From: Phycisphaerales bacterium
GTDB taxonomy: Bacteria > Planctomycetota > Phycisphaerae > Sedimentisphaerales > Anaerobacaceae
Assembly (NCBI GenBank): GCA_011057845.1
Contig: DSDB01000693.1
Coordinates: 1 to 6,048 of the forward strand
Length of the DNA: 6,048 nt
Direction of reading: 5' to 3'
Made by a program: the position numbers and the translations under genes. This document shows, piece by piece, positions 1-6,048 of this stretch. Below the pieces are notes generated by a model. It had not been told where the DNA came from. It did not search any database and saw only the letters and a list, made by a program, of their open reading frames with translations. Each line of letters begins with the position of its first letter. Positions within the stretch are counted from its first letter, which is position 1.

Positions 1-2
1 CC

Positions 3-221
3 GGCGAGCGGGTAACGCTCTGCGAGGCGAACGAGGGGGTTGGGATGTTTAGTCAGGCGATAGTCTTGACGGTTCGCTACAATGACAACAGACCCTGGCC
101 GGTCTCGCCCGACGGCACCGGGCATTCCCTCGTACTCGCCAAACTGGGGGGCAATCCGGAGGAGGGCTCGTCGTGGGCGGCGAGCAGCTATATCGGCGGC
201 ACACCCGGCGGGCCTGACCAG
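3..221 (+). other. C-terminal part of a lamin-tail domain
   Basis: The first visible residues contain the closing part of a lamin-tail (LTD) domain. A GERV strand is followed by a tyrosine-containing strand, PWP, DGTGHSLVL, SSWAAS and the terminal GGTPGGPDQ. The PWP, DG-G-SL, W-AS and GTPG order is the usual end of bacterial LTDs. This is the main reason for placing the true start of the gene upstream of the window. Confidence 0.8.
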
Positions 222-3200
222 GCACATTCGGATCCGTCGACGCCCGAGACGGTCAGTCTGGTGAAACCGGGGGATGCGGGGCGGTATTTCAAGGGTACGA
301 AGGAGCCTTCGCCGGGCGGCGGTGGAGACCCAACAACGCAGTGGACGCAAATCAACTTCAACGACGATCCGGTCACAACCGAATGGCTCGACGGCCCAAC
401 GGGATATGGTTTCAGCACCGACCCTAGTGAGATGCAATCGGTTCGGACGGAACTTTCCGACATGCGGTACAGTTATCTCTCGGCCTATGCCCGGATACCG
501 TTTACGCTGACGGCCGCGCAAATCAACTCCTTCACGGAGCTCCGCGTCGAGGTCTACTACGACGATGCCTTTGTCCTGTACCTCAACGGCCAGCGCGTCG
601 GCGATTCGGGCAATATTTCGGGCACCCCGCCCGCATACAATGCCCCTGTGTCCACGGCCACGGATTATCCTGCGATGACCATCGACCTGACGGGCCAGAA
701 GAACCTGCTGGTCGTGGGCAAGAACGTCCTGGCCATCCAGGGGCATAATACGAGCCTGACGAGTTCGGACTTCGTTATGAGCCCCCTGCTCACGGCCACG
801 GCGGCGGCTACGGGCGGCGGGGATGATCCGCAGGCGAGGCTGCTGATTAACGAGCTGCTGGCCAACAGCGACGCCCCTCCGGGCACGGACTGGGTGGAGA
901 TCTACAATCCGGGCCCGGTGGCCGTGACCTTGACGAACATCTATCTCAGCGACGACCCGGACAACCTGCTCAAGCACCCGTTGCCCGCCGGCGCCGTGAT
1001 GCAGCCGGGTACGTTCATTGCCATCCGCGAGGGAACTCCGCCCGACGGCTTCCCGTTCGGACTGGATTTCCGAGGCGAAACGGTCTTCCTGACGGTTGCC
1101 ACCCCGGGGCCTTCACCTGAGCCGATTCGCGTGCTCGATGCGGTTCGCTACGGCGTTCTGGAACCGGAACAGACCTTCGGACGCTATCCCGACGGTTCCA
1201 ACAATCTGGGGATTCTGGCCTCGGCCACGTTCGGCGCCGCCAATTCGCAGCGCCGTGTCGGTGACGTCGTCATCAACGAGATCATGTACAACCACCCCAC
1301 GAAAGACGAGCGGTACGACTTCGTGGAGTTGTACAACCGCAGCGCCGCCGCCGTATCGCTGGCTGGATGGGAATTCACCGAGGGCATCAGCTACACGTTT
1401 GGCGCCGTATCGATGGCACCGGGGGCCTATATCGTCGTGGCCAAAGACCCCAACATGATGGCCGCCGTTTACGGCAACCTGACCAAAGGGGTCAATCTCT
1501 TCGGACCCTACTCCGGCAACTTGAGCAAGAGCGGCGAGCGGATTGAGCTGTCGTATCCTTATGTCGAGCCCGACCCGAATACGGGCCAGCCACGGACGTA
1601 CATGATCGTGGCCGATGAGGTGACGTACTACGAGGGAGGCCGCTGGCCCGTGTGGGCCGACGGCATGGGCTCCAGCATGGAATTGCGCGACCCCCACAGC
1701 GACAACGACCACCCGGACGCCTGGGCCGACAGCGACGAACGGGCCAAGAGCGCCTGGCGACAGTACAGCTTCACCATCGCTGGTTCCGACAGCCAGTACA
1801 CGCACGACTTCGTCGATGTCTTCGAAATACTGCTGCTCAATAAGGCCGAGATTCTCATCGATGACGTGTCGCTCACGCTCAACGGCGTTAGCGCCCTGAC
1901 CAACGGGGGATTCGAGAGCGGCCAGTCGCCCTGGCGGTTCCTGGGCAACCACGTTCAGAGTTCCGTCACGACCCAGGACAGCCGTTCGGGCTCTCGTTCG
2001 CTGCACGCCATTGCCACCGGCCACGGGGACCCGGGCGCCAACCGCATCAACCAGTCGATATCGGGCACCGCCGGGACGGTGACATTCACCTTCTGGGCGA
2101 AATGGCTGCGGGGCAGCCGATACGTGCTGCTGCGGACAAGCCGTCAGAGGTCGCCGGTTCAGCCGCCGCGGCCAGCCTATTCCTTCGCGCTGGATATGCC
2201 CGTGAACCTGGGCACGCCCGGAGCGGTCAACACAGCCTACACCGCCAACCGCGGACCGAATATCAACGAGGTGGCCCACTCGCCGACCCTGCCGAGCGGC
2301 GGGCAGGCTATCACCGTAACCGCGAGGGTCACGGACAACGACGGCGTCGCCTGGGTGAGGCTGTACTATCGCAGCGAGGGGGCGTCGAGCTTCAGCAACA
2401 CCCTCATGCGGGATAACGGCTCCAGTGGCGACGCGGTCGCCGGGGATAGCCTGTACACCGCAAGGATACCGGCAGCCACGGGCGGGACCATGCGGGCCTT
2501 TTACATCGTGGCGTCGGATGGTTCGGCCACGACGCGATTCCCCACGCCGTTGCCGTCGACCGCCGACGTCCCGGATCGTACCTGCCTGGTGCGGGTGGGC
2601 GATGCACAGGTGACATCGCCGTTCAAGACCTATCGCGTCTGGCTGAGCAACGATGTGATCGCCGCGTTCACCAGCCGGCCGAACCTGTCGAACGAACTGA
2701 TGGATTGCACGTTCGTCTACAACGACCAGGAAGTCTTCTATAACACGAAAATACGCTTCCGCGGCAGTCCGTTCATTCGTAGCGGAAGTGGTCGCAATCC
2801 GACCGGCCGGTACGCCTTCCGAATCGACTTCCCCCCGGACCAGAAGTTCCGCAACCGCGAAGAAATCAACCTCGACAACACCGAGGGAACCAGCCGCGGA
2901 GCGGTCCAGGAACGTGCTTCCTACTGGTTCTACAACAAGATGGGCATGCAATACTCGCGTCAGGAGTACGTCCGGTGGGTCGCCAACGGCAACAACTACT
3001 CGCGATATGAAGACGTCCAGAAAGGCGACGGCGAATACATCGACGCATGGTTCGCCGCCGACAGCGACGGATACCTCCACAAGGTGGACGACTACTTCGA
3101 ATACACCATAGATGGAACAGGCTTTGCGAACCTGGACGAGGGTCTCATCTATAATTCGCAACACCCGTTGCTCAAGGAGACGTATCGCTGGGGATTCGAG

Positions 3201-5048
3201 AAGCGCTCGCACCGGCAGAACGACGAATGGAGCCACCTGCTGAATTTCGCCCAGAAGATGAACACCTCCGTGAGTAGCGGATTGTACGAGCTCAACGTCG
3301 AGTCGGTCGTCCACCCGGAACATCTGGCCCGTTCGCTGGCGATCCGCCATGCCGTAGGCGACTGGGACAGCTATGGATACAGACGCGGCAAGAACAACAT
3401 GTTCTACTACACGGCCAACGAACAGAAATGGTACCTCCTGCCGTGGGATATCGACTTCACGTTGGGTTCGGGAAACGGCCCGACATCCGACTTGTTTGAG
3501 GTCACACCCAACAAGTTCCCGGAGATCGTGGCGTTTATCAATCGGGACAAATACCGTCGCATGTACCTGGCGGCGTTGGCGGAACTGGCATACGGGCCGT
3601 GGCAAACATCTTATGGAACGGCCAATCCGCCCACGGCCTTTGACAAGTTCCTCGACGACGCCGCCGACCAACAGGTTCTCGACAACGGCAACGACGGGCG
3701 GCGAAACGCCATCAAGGCCTTCATCCGCGACCGCCGCAACTACATCCTGACCCAACTGCCGACGTCCGAGGTCTTCGCCATCACCACGAATGGAGGGCAG
3801 GATTTCTGCACGGGTTATGATGTGATCACGCTGACAGGCGTCGCTCCGGTCGCCGTCTCGCGTATTGCCGTCAACGGAACGCTTTTGCCGACGGAACTGT
3901 TCGGCCAGAATACATGGAAGGTGGATGTGACGCTCGACGAAGGCGCCAACGTGCTTCACGTCACGGGCCATACGGGGGCCGGATTCCCCGTCGGCGGCGC
4001 GGAGGACACGATTACGGTGACAAAGGCCCCCCCCAGCCGCATCGATTCCGTGACGCCGGAGAAGGCGTGCGACGGCGGAGTGGTCGACGTGCTGATTCGG
4101 GGCGCCAACCTCAGCGGGACCACGCAGGTATCCCTGACCAAGGTCGCGGAGGAAATCGGGTTCGACGCGATGCACGTGCTGAACGCCTCGGGCTTTGACC
4201 GGATTGAGGCCGCGACACTGCTGCTGGATAACCCGCAGGACAGCCTGATCGACGAGATCTACTCGGTGTATAACGTAATTAACCTGGGTAATCTTCGCGG
4301 CCAGGGCGAGTTCAAAACGGGCGAACAGCCCTTCACGTGGCCCTTCAACCTGGGTTTCCCGAATTTTGCAATCCGCTTCATGGGCTATATCTACGCGCCG
4401 TCGCCCGGAACCCGGTACTTCGGCGTCTGCAGTGACGATGGTTTCGCGCTGTGGATCGACGGAAGGCTCGTGGGCGAGTACGCGAATCTGCGAACCGAGG
4501 CGACGACGGACGTGGCCAACCCCGGCACCGCCGGGACGATGTCCTATGACTTTCCGTCGGAGGGGGCTTATGCCCTGCAGATGGACTACTTCTTCACGGA
4601 CGGGCAGGAAGGAATCGAACTGTTTCAGACGGACGCCGGCGGCGGCAATCGACGCCTGATCAACGTGGACGCCGAGCTGGTGGTCTACCGGAGCCAGGCC
4701 GCCCGCATCAACGCCATGAACATATCCGCGACGGATCCCAATACAGTGTCGTGCCGGTTTAATCTCGCCGCGGCGCCCAGCGGATTGTGGAACCTTGAAC
4801 TGGTGCCCGAGTGTGGTCCATCGGCCCAATGCCGCCTTCCGAACGCGATGCAAGTGGTCTCCTGTCGCGCGGATATTGACGGGAACAAACGGGTGGACTT
4901 CCGCGACTGGGCGATGCTGGCCGGTCGCTGGCTGGATGCATGCTCACCGCCCGACCACTGTAGCGGCGCCGACCTGGACGAAAGCGGTGGTGTTGAAATG
5001 GAGGACGTGGCTATTCTGGCCGAGGCATGGCTGATGGACATGCCGTAA
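3..5048 (+). CDS. Giant multidomain extracellular CotH-kinase / lamin-tail protein, 5' partial
   Basis: The reading frame is open from base 3 to the TAA at 5046-5048 (1,681 residues in the window). The start is outside: the 14 codons before the first ATG at 45 (GERVTLCEANEGVG) continue a lamin-tail domain, so that ATG is internal. Domain order by base position: lamin-tail end 3-221; jelly-roll 249-807; lamin-tail 837-1250; lamin-tail with insert 1260-2240; Ig-like 2247-2600; CotH kinase 2622-3761; Ig-like 3762-4025; IPT/TIG split by PA14 4038-4859; dockerin-like 4872-5036. Such proteins in Planctomycetota are predicted to be exported and surface-associated. Lamin-tail, Ig, IPT and PA14 modules are adhesive or carbohydrate-binding, while CotH domains are atypical protein kinases. 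The substrate and any signal peptide cannot be seen. No C-terminal membrane anchor or LPXTG motif is present. Family assignment is firm; the biological role is inference. Confidence 0.93.
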   Translation, partial: GERVTLCEANEGVGMFSQAIVLTVRYNDNRPWPVSPDGTGHSLVLAKLGGNPEEGSSWAASSYIGGTPGGPDQAHSDPSTPETVSLVKPGDAGRYFKGTKEPSPGGGGDPTTQWTQINFNDDPVTTEWLDGPTGYGFSTDPSEMQSVRTELSDMRYSYLSAYARIPFTLTAAQINSFTELRVEVYYDDAFVLYLNGQRVGDSGNISGTPPAYNAPVSTATDYPAMTIDLTGQKNLLVVGKNVLAIQGHNTSLTSSDFVMSPLLTATAAATGGGDDPQARLLINELLANSDAPPGTDWVEIYNPGPVAVTLTNIYLSDDPDNLLKHPLPAGAVMQPGTFIAIREGTPPDGFPFGLDFRGETVFLTVATPGPSPEPIRVLDAVRYGVLEPEQTFGRYPDGSNNLGILASATFGAANSQRRVGDVVINEIMYNHPTKDERYDFVELYNRSAAAVSLAGWEFTEGISYTFGAVSMAPGAYIVVAKDPNMMAAVYGNLTKGVNLFGPYSGNLSKSGERIELSYPYVEPDPNTGQPRTYMIVADEVTYYEGGRWPVWADGMGSSMELRDPHSDNDHPDAWADSDERAKSAWRQYSFTIAGSDSQYTHDFVDVFEILLLNKAEILIDDVSLTLNGVSALTNGGFESGQSPWRFLGNHVQSSVTTQDSRSGSRSLHAIATGHGDPGANRINQSISGTAGTVTFTFWAKWLRGSRYVLLRTSRQRSPVQPPRPAYSFALDMPVNLGTPGAVNTAYTANRGPNINEVAHSPTLPSGGQAITVTARVTDNDGVAWVRLYYRSEGASSFSNTLMRDNGSSGDAVAGDSLYTARIPAATGGTMRAFYIVASDGSATTRFPTPLPSTADVPDRTCLVRVGDAQVTSPFKTYRVWLSNDVIAAFTSRPNLSNELMDCTFVYNDQEVFYNTKIRFRGSPFIRSGSGRNPTGRYAFRIDFPPDQKFRNREEINLDNTEGTSRGAVQERASYWFYNKMGMQYSRQEYVRWVANGNNYSRYEDVQKGDGEYIDAWFAADSDGYLHKVDDYFEYTIDGTGFANLDEGLIYNSQHPLLKETYRWGFEKRSHRQNDEWSHLLNFAQKMNTSVSSGLYELNVESVVHPEHLARSLAIRHAVGDWDSYGYRRGKNNMFYYTANEQKWYLLPWDIDFTLGSGNGPTSDLFEVTPNKFPEIVAFINRDKYRRMYLAALAELAYGPWQTSYGTANPPTAFDKFLDDAADQQVLDNGNDGRRNAIKAFIRDRRNYILTQLPTSEVFAITTNGGQDFCTGYDVITLTGVAPVAVSRIAVNGTLLPTELFGQNTWKVDVTLDEGANVLHVTGHTGAGFPVGGAEDTITVTKAPPSRIDSVTPEKACDGGVVDVLIRGANLSGTTQVSLTKVAEEIGFDAMHVLNASGFDRIEAATLLLDNPQDSLIDEIYSVYNVINLGNLRGQGEFKTGEQPFTWPFNLGFPNFAIRFMGYIYAPSPGTRYFGVCSDDGFALWIDGRLVGEYANLRTEATTDVANPGTAGTMSYDFPSEGAYALQMDYFFTDGQEGIELFQTDAGGGNRRLINVDAELVVYRSQAARINAMNISATDPNTVSCRFNLAAAPSGLWNLELVPECGPSAQCRLPNAMQVVSCRADIDGNKRVDFRDWAMLAGRWLDACSPPDHCSGADLDESGGVEMEDVAILAEAWLMDMP
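249..807 (+). other. Galactose-binding-like jelly-roll domain of the giant protein
   Basis: The domain opens with a strand ending RYFKGTKEPS, passes a Gly-rich linker (GGGGD) and a segment rich in D/W/G (FNDDPVTTEWLDGPTGYGF). It contains the hallmark YYDDAFVLYLNGQRVGDSG at 555-611 and ends with NVLAIQGHN and SDFVMSPLL strands. The YDD-FV-YLNG core is typical of a beta-sandwich module found repeatedly between lamin-tail domains in planctomycete secreted proteins, related to galactose-binding-like folds. Ligand binding is inferred from the fold only. A second Gly/Asp linker (GGGDD) separates it from the next domain. Confidence 0.7.
837..1250 (+). other. Lamin-tail domain (first complete copy)
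   Basis: The copy starts with LLINELLANS and WVEIYNPGPVAVTL, the canonical INE...DWVEIYN opening of LTDs. It continues through LSDDPDN, LPAGAVMQPGTFIAI, a DFRGETVFL strand, DAVRYG and FGRYPDG, and ends near FGAANSQ. It directly abuts the next LTD with about three residues between them. Bacterial LTDs are small Ig-like adhesive modules on secreted proteins; no enzymatic role is expected. Confidence 0.82.
1260..2240 (+). other. Lamin-tail domain carrying a carbohydrate-binding-like insert
   Basis: An LTD opens with VVINEIMYN and DFVELYNRS and runs through LAGWEF, MAPGAYIVVAKDP, SGERIELSY and a strand ending SMELRDP, up to about 1757 (SDERAKSAW). Before the expected closing GTPG motif there is an insert of about 145 residues. 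It holds EILIDDVSLTLNG, a TNGGFESGQSPWRFLGNH segment, SGSRSLHAIATG and NRINQSI. These are features of CBM_4_9-like beta-sandwich carbohydrate-binding domains (GGFESG...W opening, IDDVSL closing). The LTD-type terminator NLGTPGAVN then appears at about 2205-2231. The insert reading is inferred from motif order. Confidence 0.62.
2247..2600 (+). other. Ig/fibronectin-like spacer domain before the kinase
   Basis: The segment runs from NRGPNINEVAHSPTLPSGG through ITVTARVTDNDGVAWVRLYYR, RDNGSSGDAVAGDSLYTA and MRAFYIVASDGS. The pattern of a P-S-GG turn, V-A-VTDNDGV, LYYR and D-G-DG-Y is typical of Ig-like domains that precede CotH domains in secreted bacterial proteins. It probably acts as a structural spacer. 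Confidence 0.6.
2622..3761 (+). other. CotH-type kinase domain
   Basis: The domain begins FKTYRVWLSNDVI and includes an RFRGSP strand (the nucleotide-side K/R-x-RG-S of the family) and the FRIDFPPDQKF / INLDNTEG segments. The catalytic region follows: GDWDSYGYRRGKNNMFYY at 3357-3410 and WYLLPWDIDFTLG at 3429-3467. In CotH proteins, one Asp near the H/D-N-Y-Y motif is catalytic and the Asp of the PWD-D motif binds metal. Both motifs look intact here (Asp codons at 3360, 3366, 3447 and 3453), so an active kinase is plausible. Bacillus CotH phosphorylates spore-coat proteins, but this lineage is not a spore former as far as the window shows, so the substrate is unknown. Confidence 0.85.
3762..4025 (+). 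other. Ig-like domain after the kinase
   Basis: The region contains FAITTNGGQDFCTGYDVITLTGVAP, followed by ISRIAVNG-like strands and WKVDVTLDEGANVLHVTGH, closing with DTITVTK. The V-VNG, W-V-L-EG-N-L-V-G arrangement is typical of small Ig-like modules following CotH domains. It ends just before a run of eight C at 4027-4034. Confidence 0.6.
4038..4859 (+). other. IPT/TIG fold interrupted by a PA14 domain
   Basis: The first half of an IPT/TIG domain (IDSVTPEKACDGGVVDVLIRGANLSGTTQVSLTK, given here as IDSVTPEK ... IRGANLSGTTQVSLTK) lies at 4041-4142. The second half (INAMNISATDPNTVSCRF, then SGLWNLELV and LPNAMQVV) lies at about 4707-4859. Between them, 4158-4688, is a PA14-type domain with FAIRFMGYIYAPSPGTRYF, a CSDDGFALWIDG core at 4428-4463, AYALQMDYFF and GIELFQ. 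PA14 domains are beta-barrels often involved in carbohydrate binding. The halves match one IPT fold in order, which suggests nesting; a structural model is needed to prove it. Confidence 0.6.
4872..5036 (+). other. C-terminal dockerin-like double calcium-loop module
   Basis: Two 12-residue EF-hand-type loops end the protein: DIDGNKRVDFRD at 4872-4907 and DLDESGGVEMED at 4971-5006. Each is followed by a matching helix (WAMLAGRWL and VAILAEAWL). Acidic or polar residues occupy loop positions 1, 3, 5, 9 and 12 in both. A CSPPDHC pair at 4941-4961 sits between the halves and may form a disulfide. This duplicated layout is that of type I dockerin-like modules common at the C-termini of planctomycete secreted proteins. 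Whether it binds a cohesin is unknown; none is encoded in the window. Confidence 0.78.
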
Positions 5049-5063
5049 CTCATAACTCGTCGA

Positions 5064-5092
5064 TTGATAGACCGAGGTCTTTCGTGTAGAAT
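5064..5092 (+). promoter_or_regulatory. Predicted sigma-70-type promoter for the isochorismate synthase gene
   Basis: TTGATA at 5064-5069 (one mismatch to TTGACA) and TAGAAT at 5087-5092 (one mismatch to TATAAT) are separated by exactly 17 bases. They lie in the only AT-richer stretch of the window, between the two genes. Transcription would start near 5098-5100, only a few bases before the ATG at 5102. This is a motif match by eye, with no experimental support. Confidence 0.5.
5069..5080. repeat. Short inverted repeat in the promoter spacer
   Basis: AGACC and GGTCT are perfect inverted arms around a central GA, giving the 12-base near-palindrome AGACCGAGGTCT. It lies between the predicted -35 and -10 boxes and is followed by TTTC. 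It could be an operator half-site pair. As an RNA hairpin it is too short, with too few U residues, to be a convincing terminator for the upstream gene. Confidence 0.35.
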
Positions 5093-5101
5093 CCGTTCTC
5101 C

Positions 5102-6048
5102 ATGAAAGACTCCAGACAAACTTGCCGCGTTCGTCAAGACGTGCGGCGGGCGGTCGGCGGTGTTGTGCCACGCCCGCAGTTGTTTGTGCGCGCCGAGGTA
5201 AAGGTCGAGGGCATATCCGTCCTGGAGTGGTTCTCGCGGCAGCGTGGCGTGGACCGGTTCTACTGGTCCGACCGAGACGGCGACGACGAGGCGGCCGGAG
5301 CCGGCGCCGCGGCACAGGCCGACGAGACGGACTATTCCACGGCCCCGGAGGCACTGACGGCGGTGCGCCGGTCGGTGGATGAAGGCCCGGTGGACCTGCG
5401 CTACTACGGAGGCATTTGTTTCGATCCGCTCGATGACCGGACACCGATGGAGGGATTCGGGCGATTTCGGTTTGTGGCCCCGCGGGTGGAGTTGCGCCGA
5501 ACCGGTGACCGGACGGTTCTGGCCCTGACGGAACGGGCGGGGCGCCGGCGGGATGTTCAATCTTTACGCGCCGAGGCGGAGGCGTTGGCGAACAAGGCCG
5601 TATCTGTATCGCCCGACATCGCCGTGGCCACATCCGTCGGACGCATCCTTACAAGGGTGAACACCCCCGACAGGAATCAGTGGACCGCGATGGTCGGCCG
5701 GACCATCGAAATGATGCGGCGCGGGGGGCTCAGCAAGATAGTCCTCTCTCGCAAGAGCGAACTGACCATGTCCAGCGAGGTGGATCCTGCCGAGATACTC
5801 AGGCGCGTGAGGGCCGGCCGCGGCGGGACCTACGATTTCTGCTTTGAATTCGGCGGGCGGGCCTTTGTCGGCAGCAGCCCGGAGTGCTTGTATCGGCGGC
5901 GGGACCGGGATATCTACACCGAGGCCATAGCGGGGACCTGTGCCGTGGGGGCCACCGACCGGCAGACGGACGACCTGCGCAAGGCCCTGCTGGCCTCCGC
6001 GAAAGAGGCCGAAGAACACGCGTATGTGTTTCAGGATGTCCGGACGCA
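5102..6048 (+). CDS. menF: Isochorismate synthase (MenF/EntC family), 3' partial
   Basis: The enzyme converts chorismate to isochorismate in the cytoplasm, the entry step to menaquinone and to some siderophores. The first 315 codons are present; the family is usually about 400-470 residues, so roughly the last quarter or more lies beyond the window. The N-terminal half shows FYWSDRDG, an AGAGAA strand and YYGGICFDP...GFGRFRFVAPRVEL. The chorismate-binding core shows KIVLSRK (Lys212), FVGSSPECL (Glu261), TEAIAGT (Glu274) and KEAEEH (Glu305, His306). The spacing of Lys212, Glu261 and Glu305 agrees with the base, acid and metal-binding residues I recall for E. coli MenF (190, 240, 284). TEAIAGT favours a MenF-like enzyme over TrpE/PabB (PIAGT). 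ATG 5102 is the first start after an in-frame stop at 5087-5089. No Shine-Dalgarno sequence precedes it. The menaquinone role is inferred, since neighbouring men genes are not visible. Confidence 0.9.
   Translation, partial: MKDSRQTCRVRQDVRRAVGGVVPRPQLFVRAEVKVEGISVLEWFSRQRGVDRFYWSDRDGDDEAAGAGAAAQADETDYSTAPEALTAVRRSVDEGPVDLRYYGGICFDPLDDRTPMEGFGRFRFVAPRVELRRTGDRTVLALTERAGRRRDVQSLRAEAEALANKAVSVSPDIAVATSVGRILTRVNTPDRNQWTAMVGRTIEMMRRGGLSKIVLSRKSELTMSSEVDPAEILRRVRAGRGGTYDFCFEFGGRAFVGSSPECLYRRRDRDIYTEAIAGTCAVGATDRQTDDLRKALLASAKEAEEHAYVFQDVRT

Noticed and set aside
45..47. ATG as the start of the giant gene
   Set aside because: The frame is open upstream to base 3, the upstream residues continue a lamin-tail domain, no signal peptide follows the ATG, and a truncated half-domain at the N-terminus would make no structural sense.
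2100..2210. Possible frameshift in the Arg/Pro-rich stretch of the carbohydrate-binding-like insert
   Set aside because: The R/P-rich segment looked out of place, but the other two frames give no better match here, and the expected GTPG motif resumes in the same frame with no stop.
4520..4540. GC-rich stem (CCCGGC/GCCGGG) and a similar sequence near 2064-2078
   Set aside because: Both encode G-T-A-G-T turns within beta-sandwich domains. A short coincidental similarity in GC-rich coding DNA explains them.
1113..4853. A 1,246-codon stop-free reading frame on the minus strand
   Set aside because: It lies entirely antisense to the well-supported multidomain gene. Its translation is rich in R, V, H and G with no recognisable domain, as expected from a high-GC codon-biased shadow frame.
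5069..5084. Rho-independent terminator after the giant gene
   Set aside because: The stem is at most five base pairs with a two-base centre, followed by only three T. It also overlaps the predicted promoter, so an operator or chance repeat is more likely.
4685..5633. Two overlapping minus-strand frames spanning the end of the giant gene, the promoter gap and the start of the isochorismate synthase gene
   Set aside because: They have low-complexity P/R-rich translations, overlap each other and oppose two recognised genes. No domain is visible.
5564..6019. Minus-strand frame of 151 codons
   Set aside because: It is antisense to the chorismate-binding core of the isochorismate synthase, which has clear catalytic motifs. 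No independent support.

Overview
The window reads as part of a chromosome from a GC-rich bacterium, most likely a member of the Planctomycetota (class Phycisphaerae or an uncultured relative). I infer this from protein style: lamin-tail domains, a CotH-like kinase domain, PA14 and IPT/TIG modules and a cysteine-containing dockerin-like tail on one very large extracellular protein is a combination I know mainly from that phylum. No rRNA or other marker gene is present to confirm it.

Layout: positions 3-5048 (+) hold the 3' part of one giant gene that is already open at the left edge. At least 1,681 residues are encoded here, and the N-terminus with any signal peptide lies outside. The visible domain order is: end of a lamin-tail domain, a galactose-binding-like jelly-roll, a second lamin-tail domain, a third lamin-tail domain carrying a carbohydrate-binding-like insert, an Ig-like domain, a CotH kinase domain, another Ig-like domain, an IPT/TIG fold apparently split by a PA14 domain, and a C-terminal dockerin-like pair of calcium loops.

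A 53-base gap (5049-5101) follows. It contains a good sigma-70-type promoter (TTGATA, 17 bases, TAGAAT) with a short inverted repeat in its spacer. The promoter sits so close to the next ATG that the transcript would be nearly leaderless.

Positions 5102-6048 (+) hold the first 315 codons of an isochorismate synthase of the MenF type, which runs off the right edge. It would commit chorismate to menaquinone (or possibly siderophore or salicylate) synthesis. The two genes look functionally unrelated and probably separately transcribed. No RNA gene, mobile element, CRISPR array or phage gene was seen. There is no clear sign of an entirely new system; the most unusual points are the nested domain architecture, the C8 homopolymer at a domain boundary, and the near-leaderless promoter.
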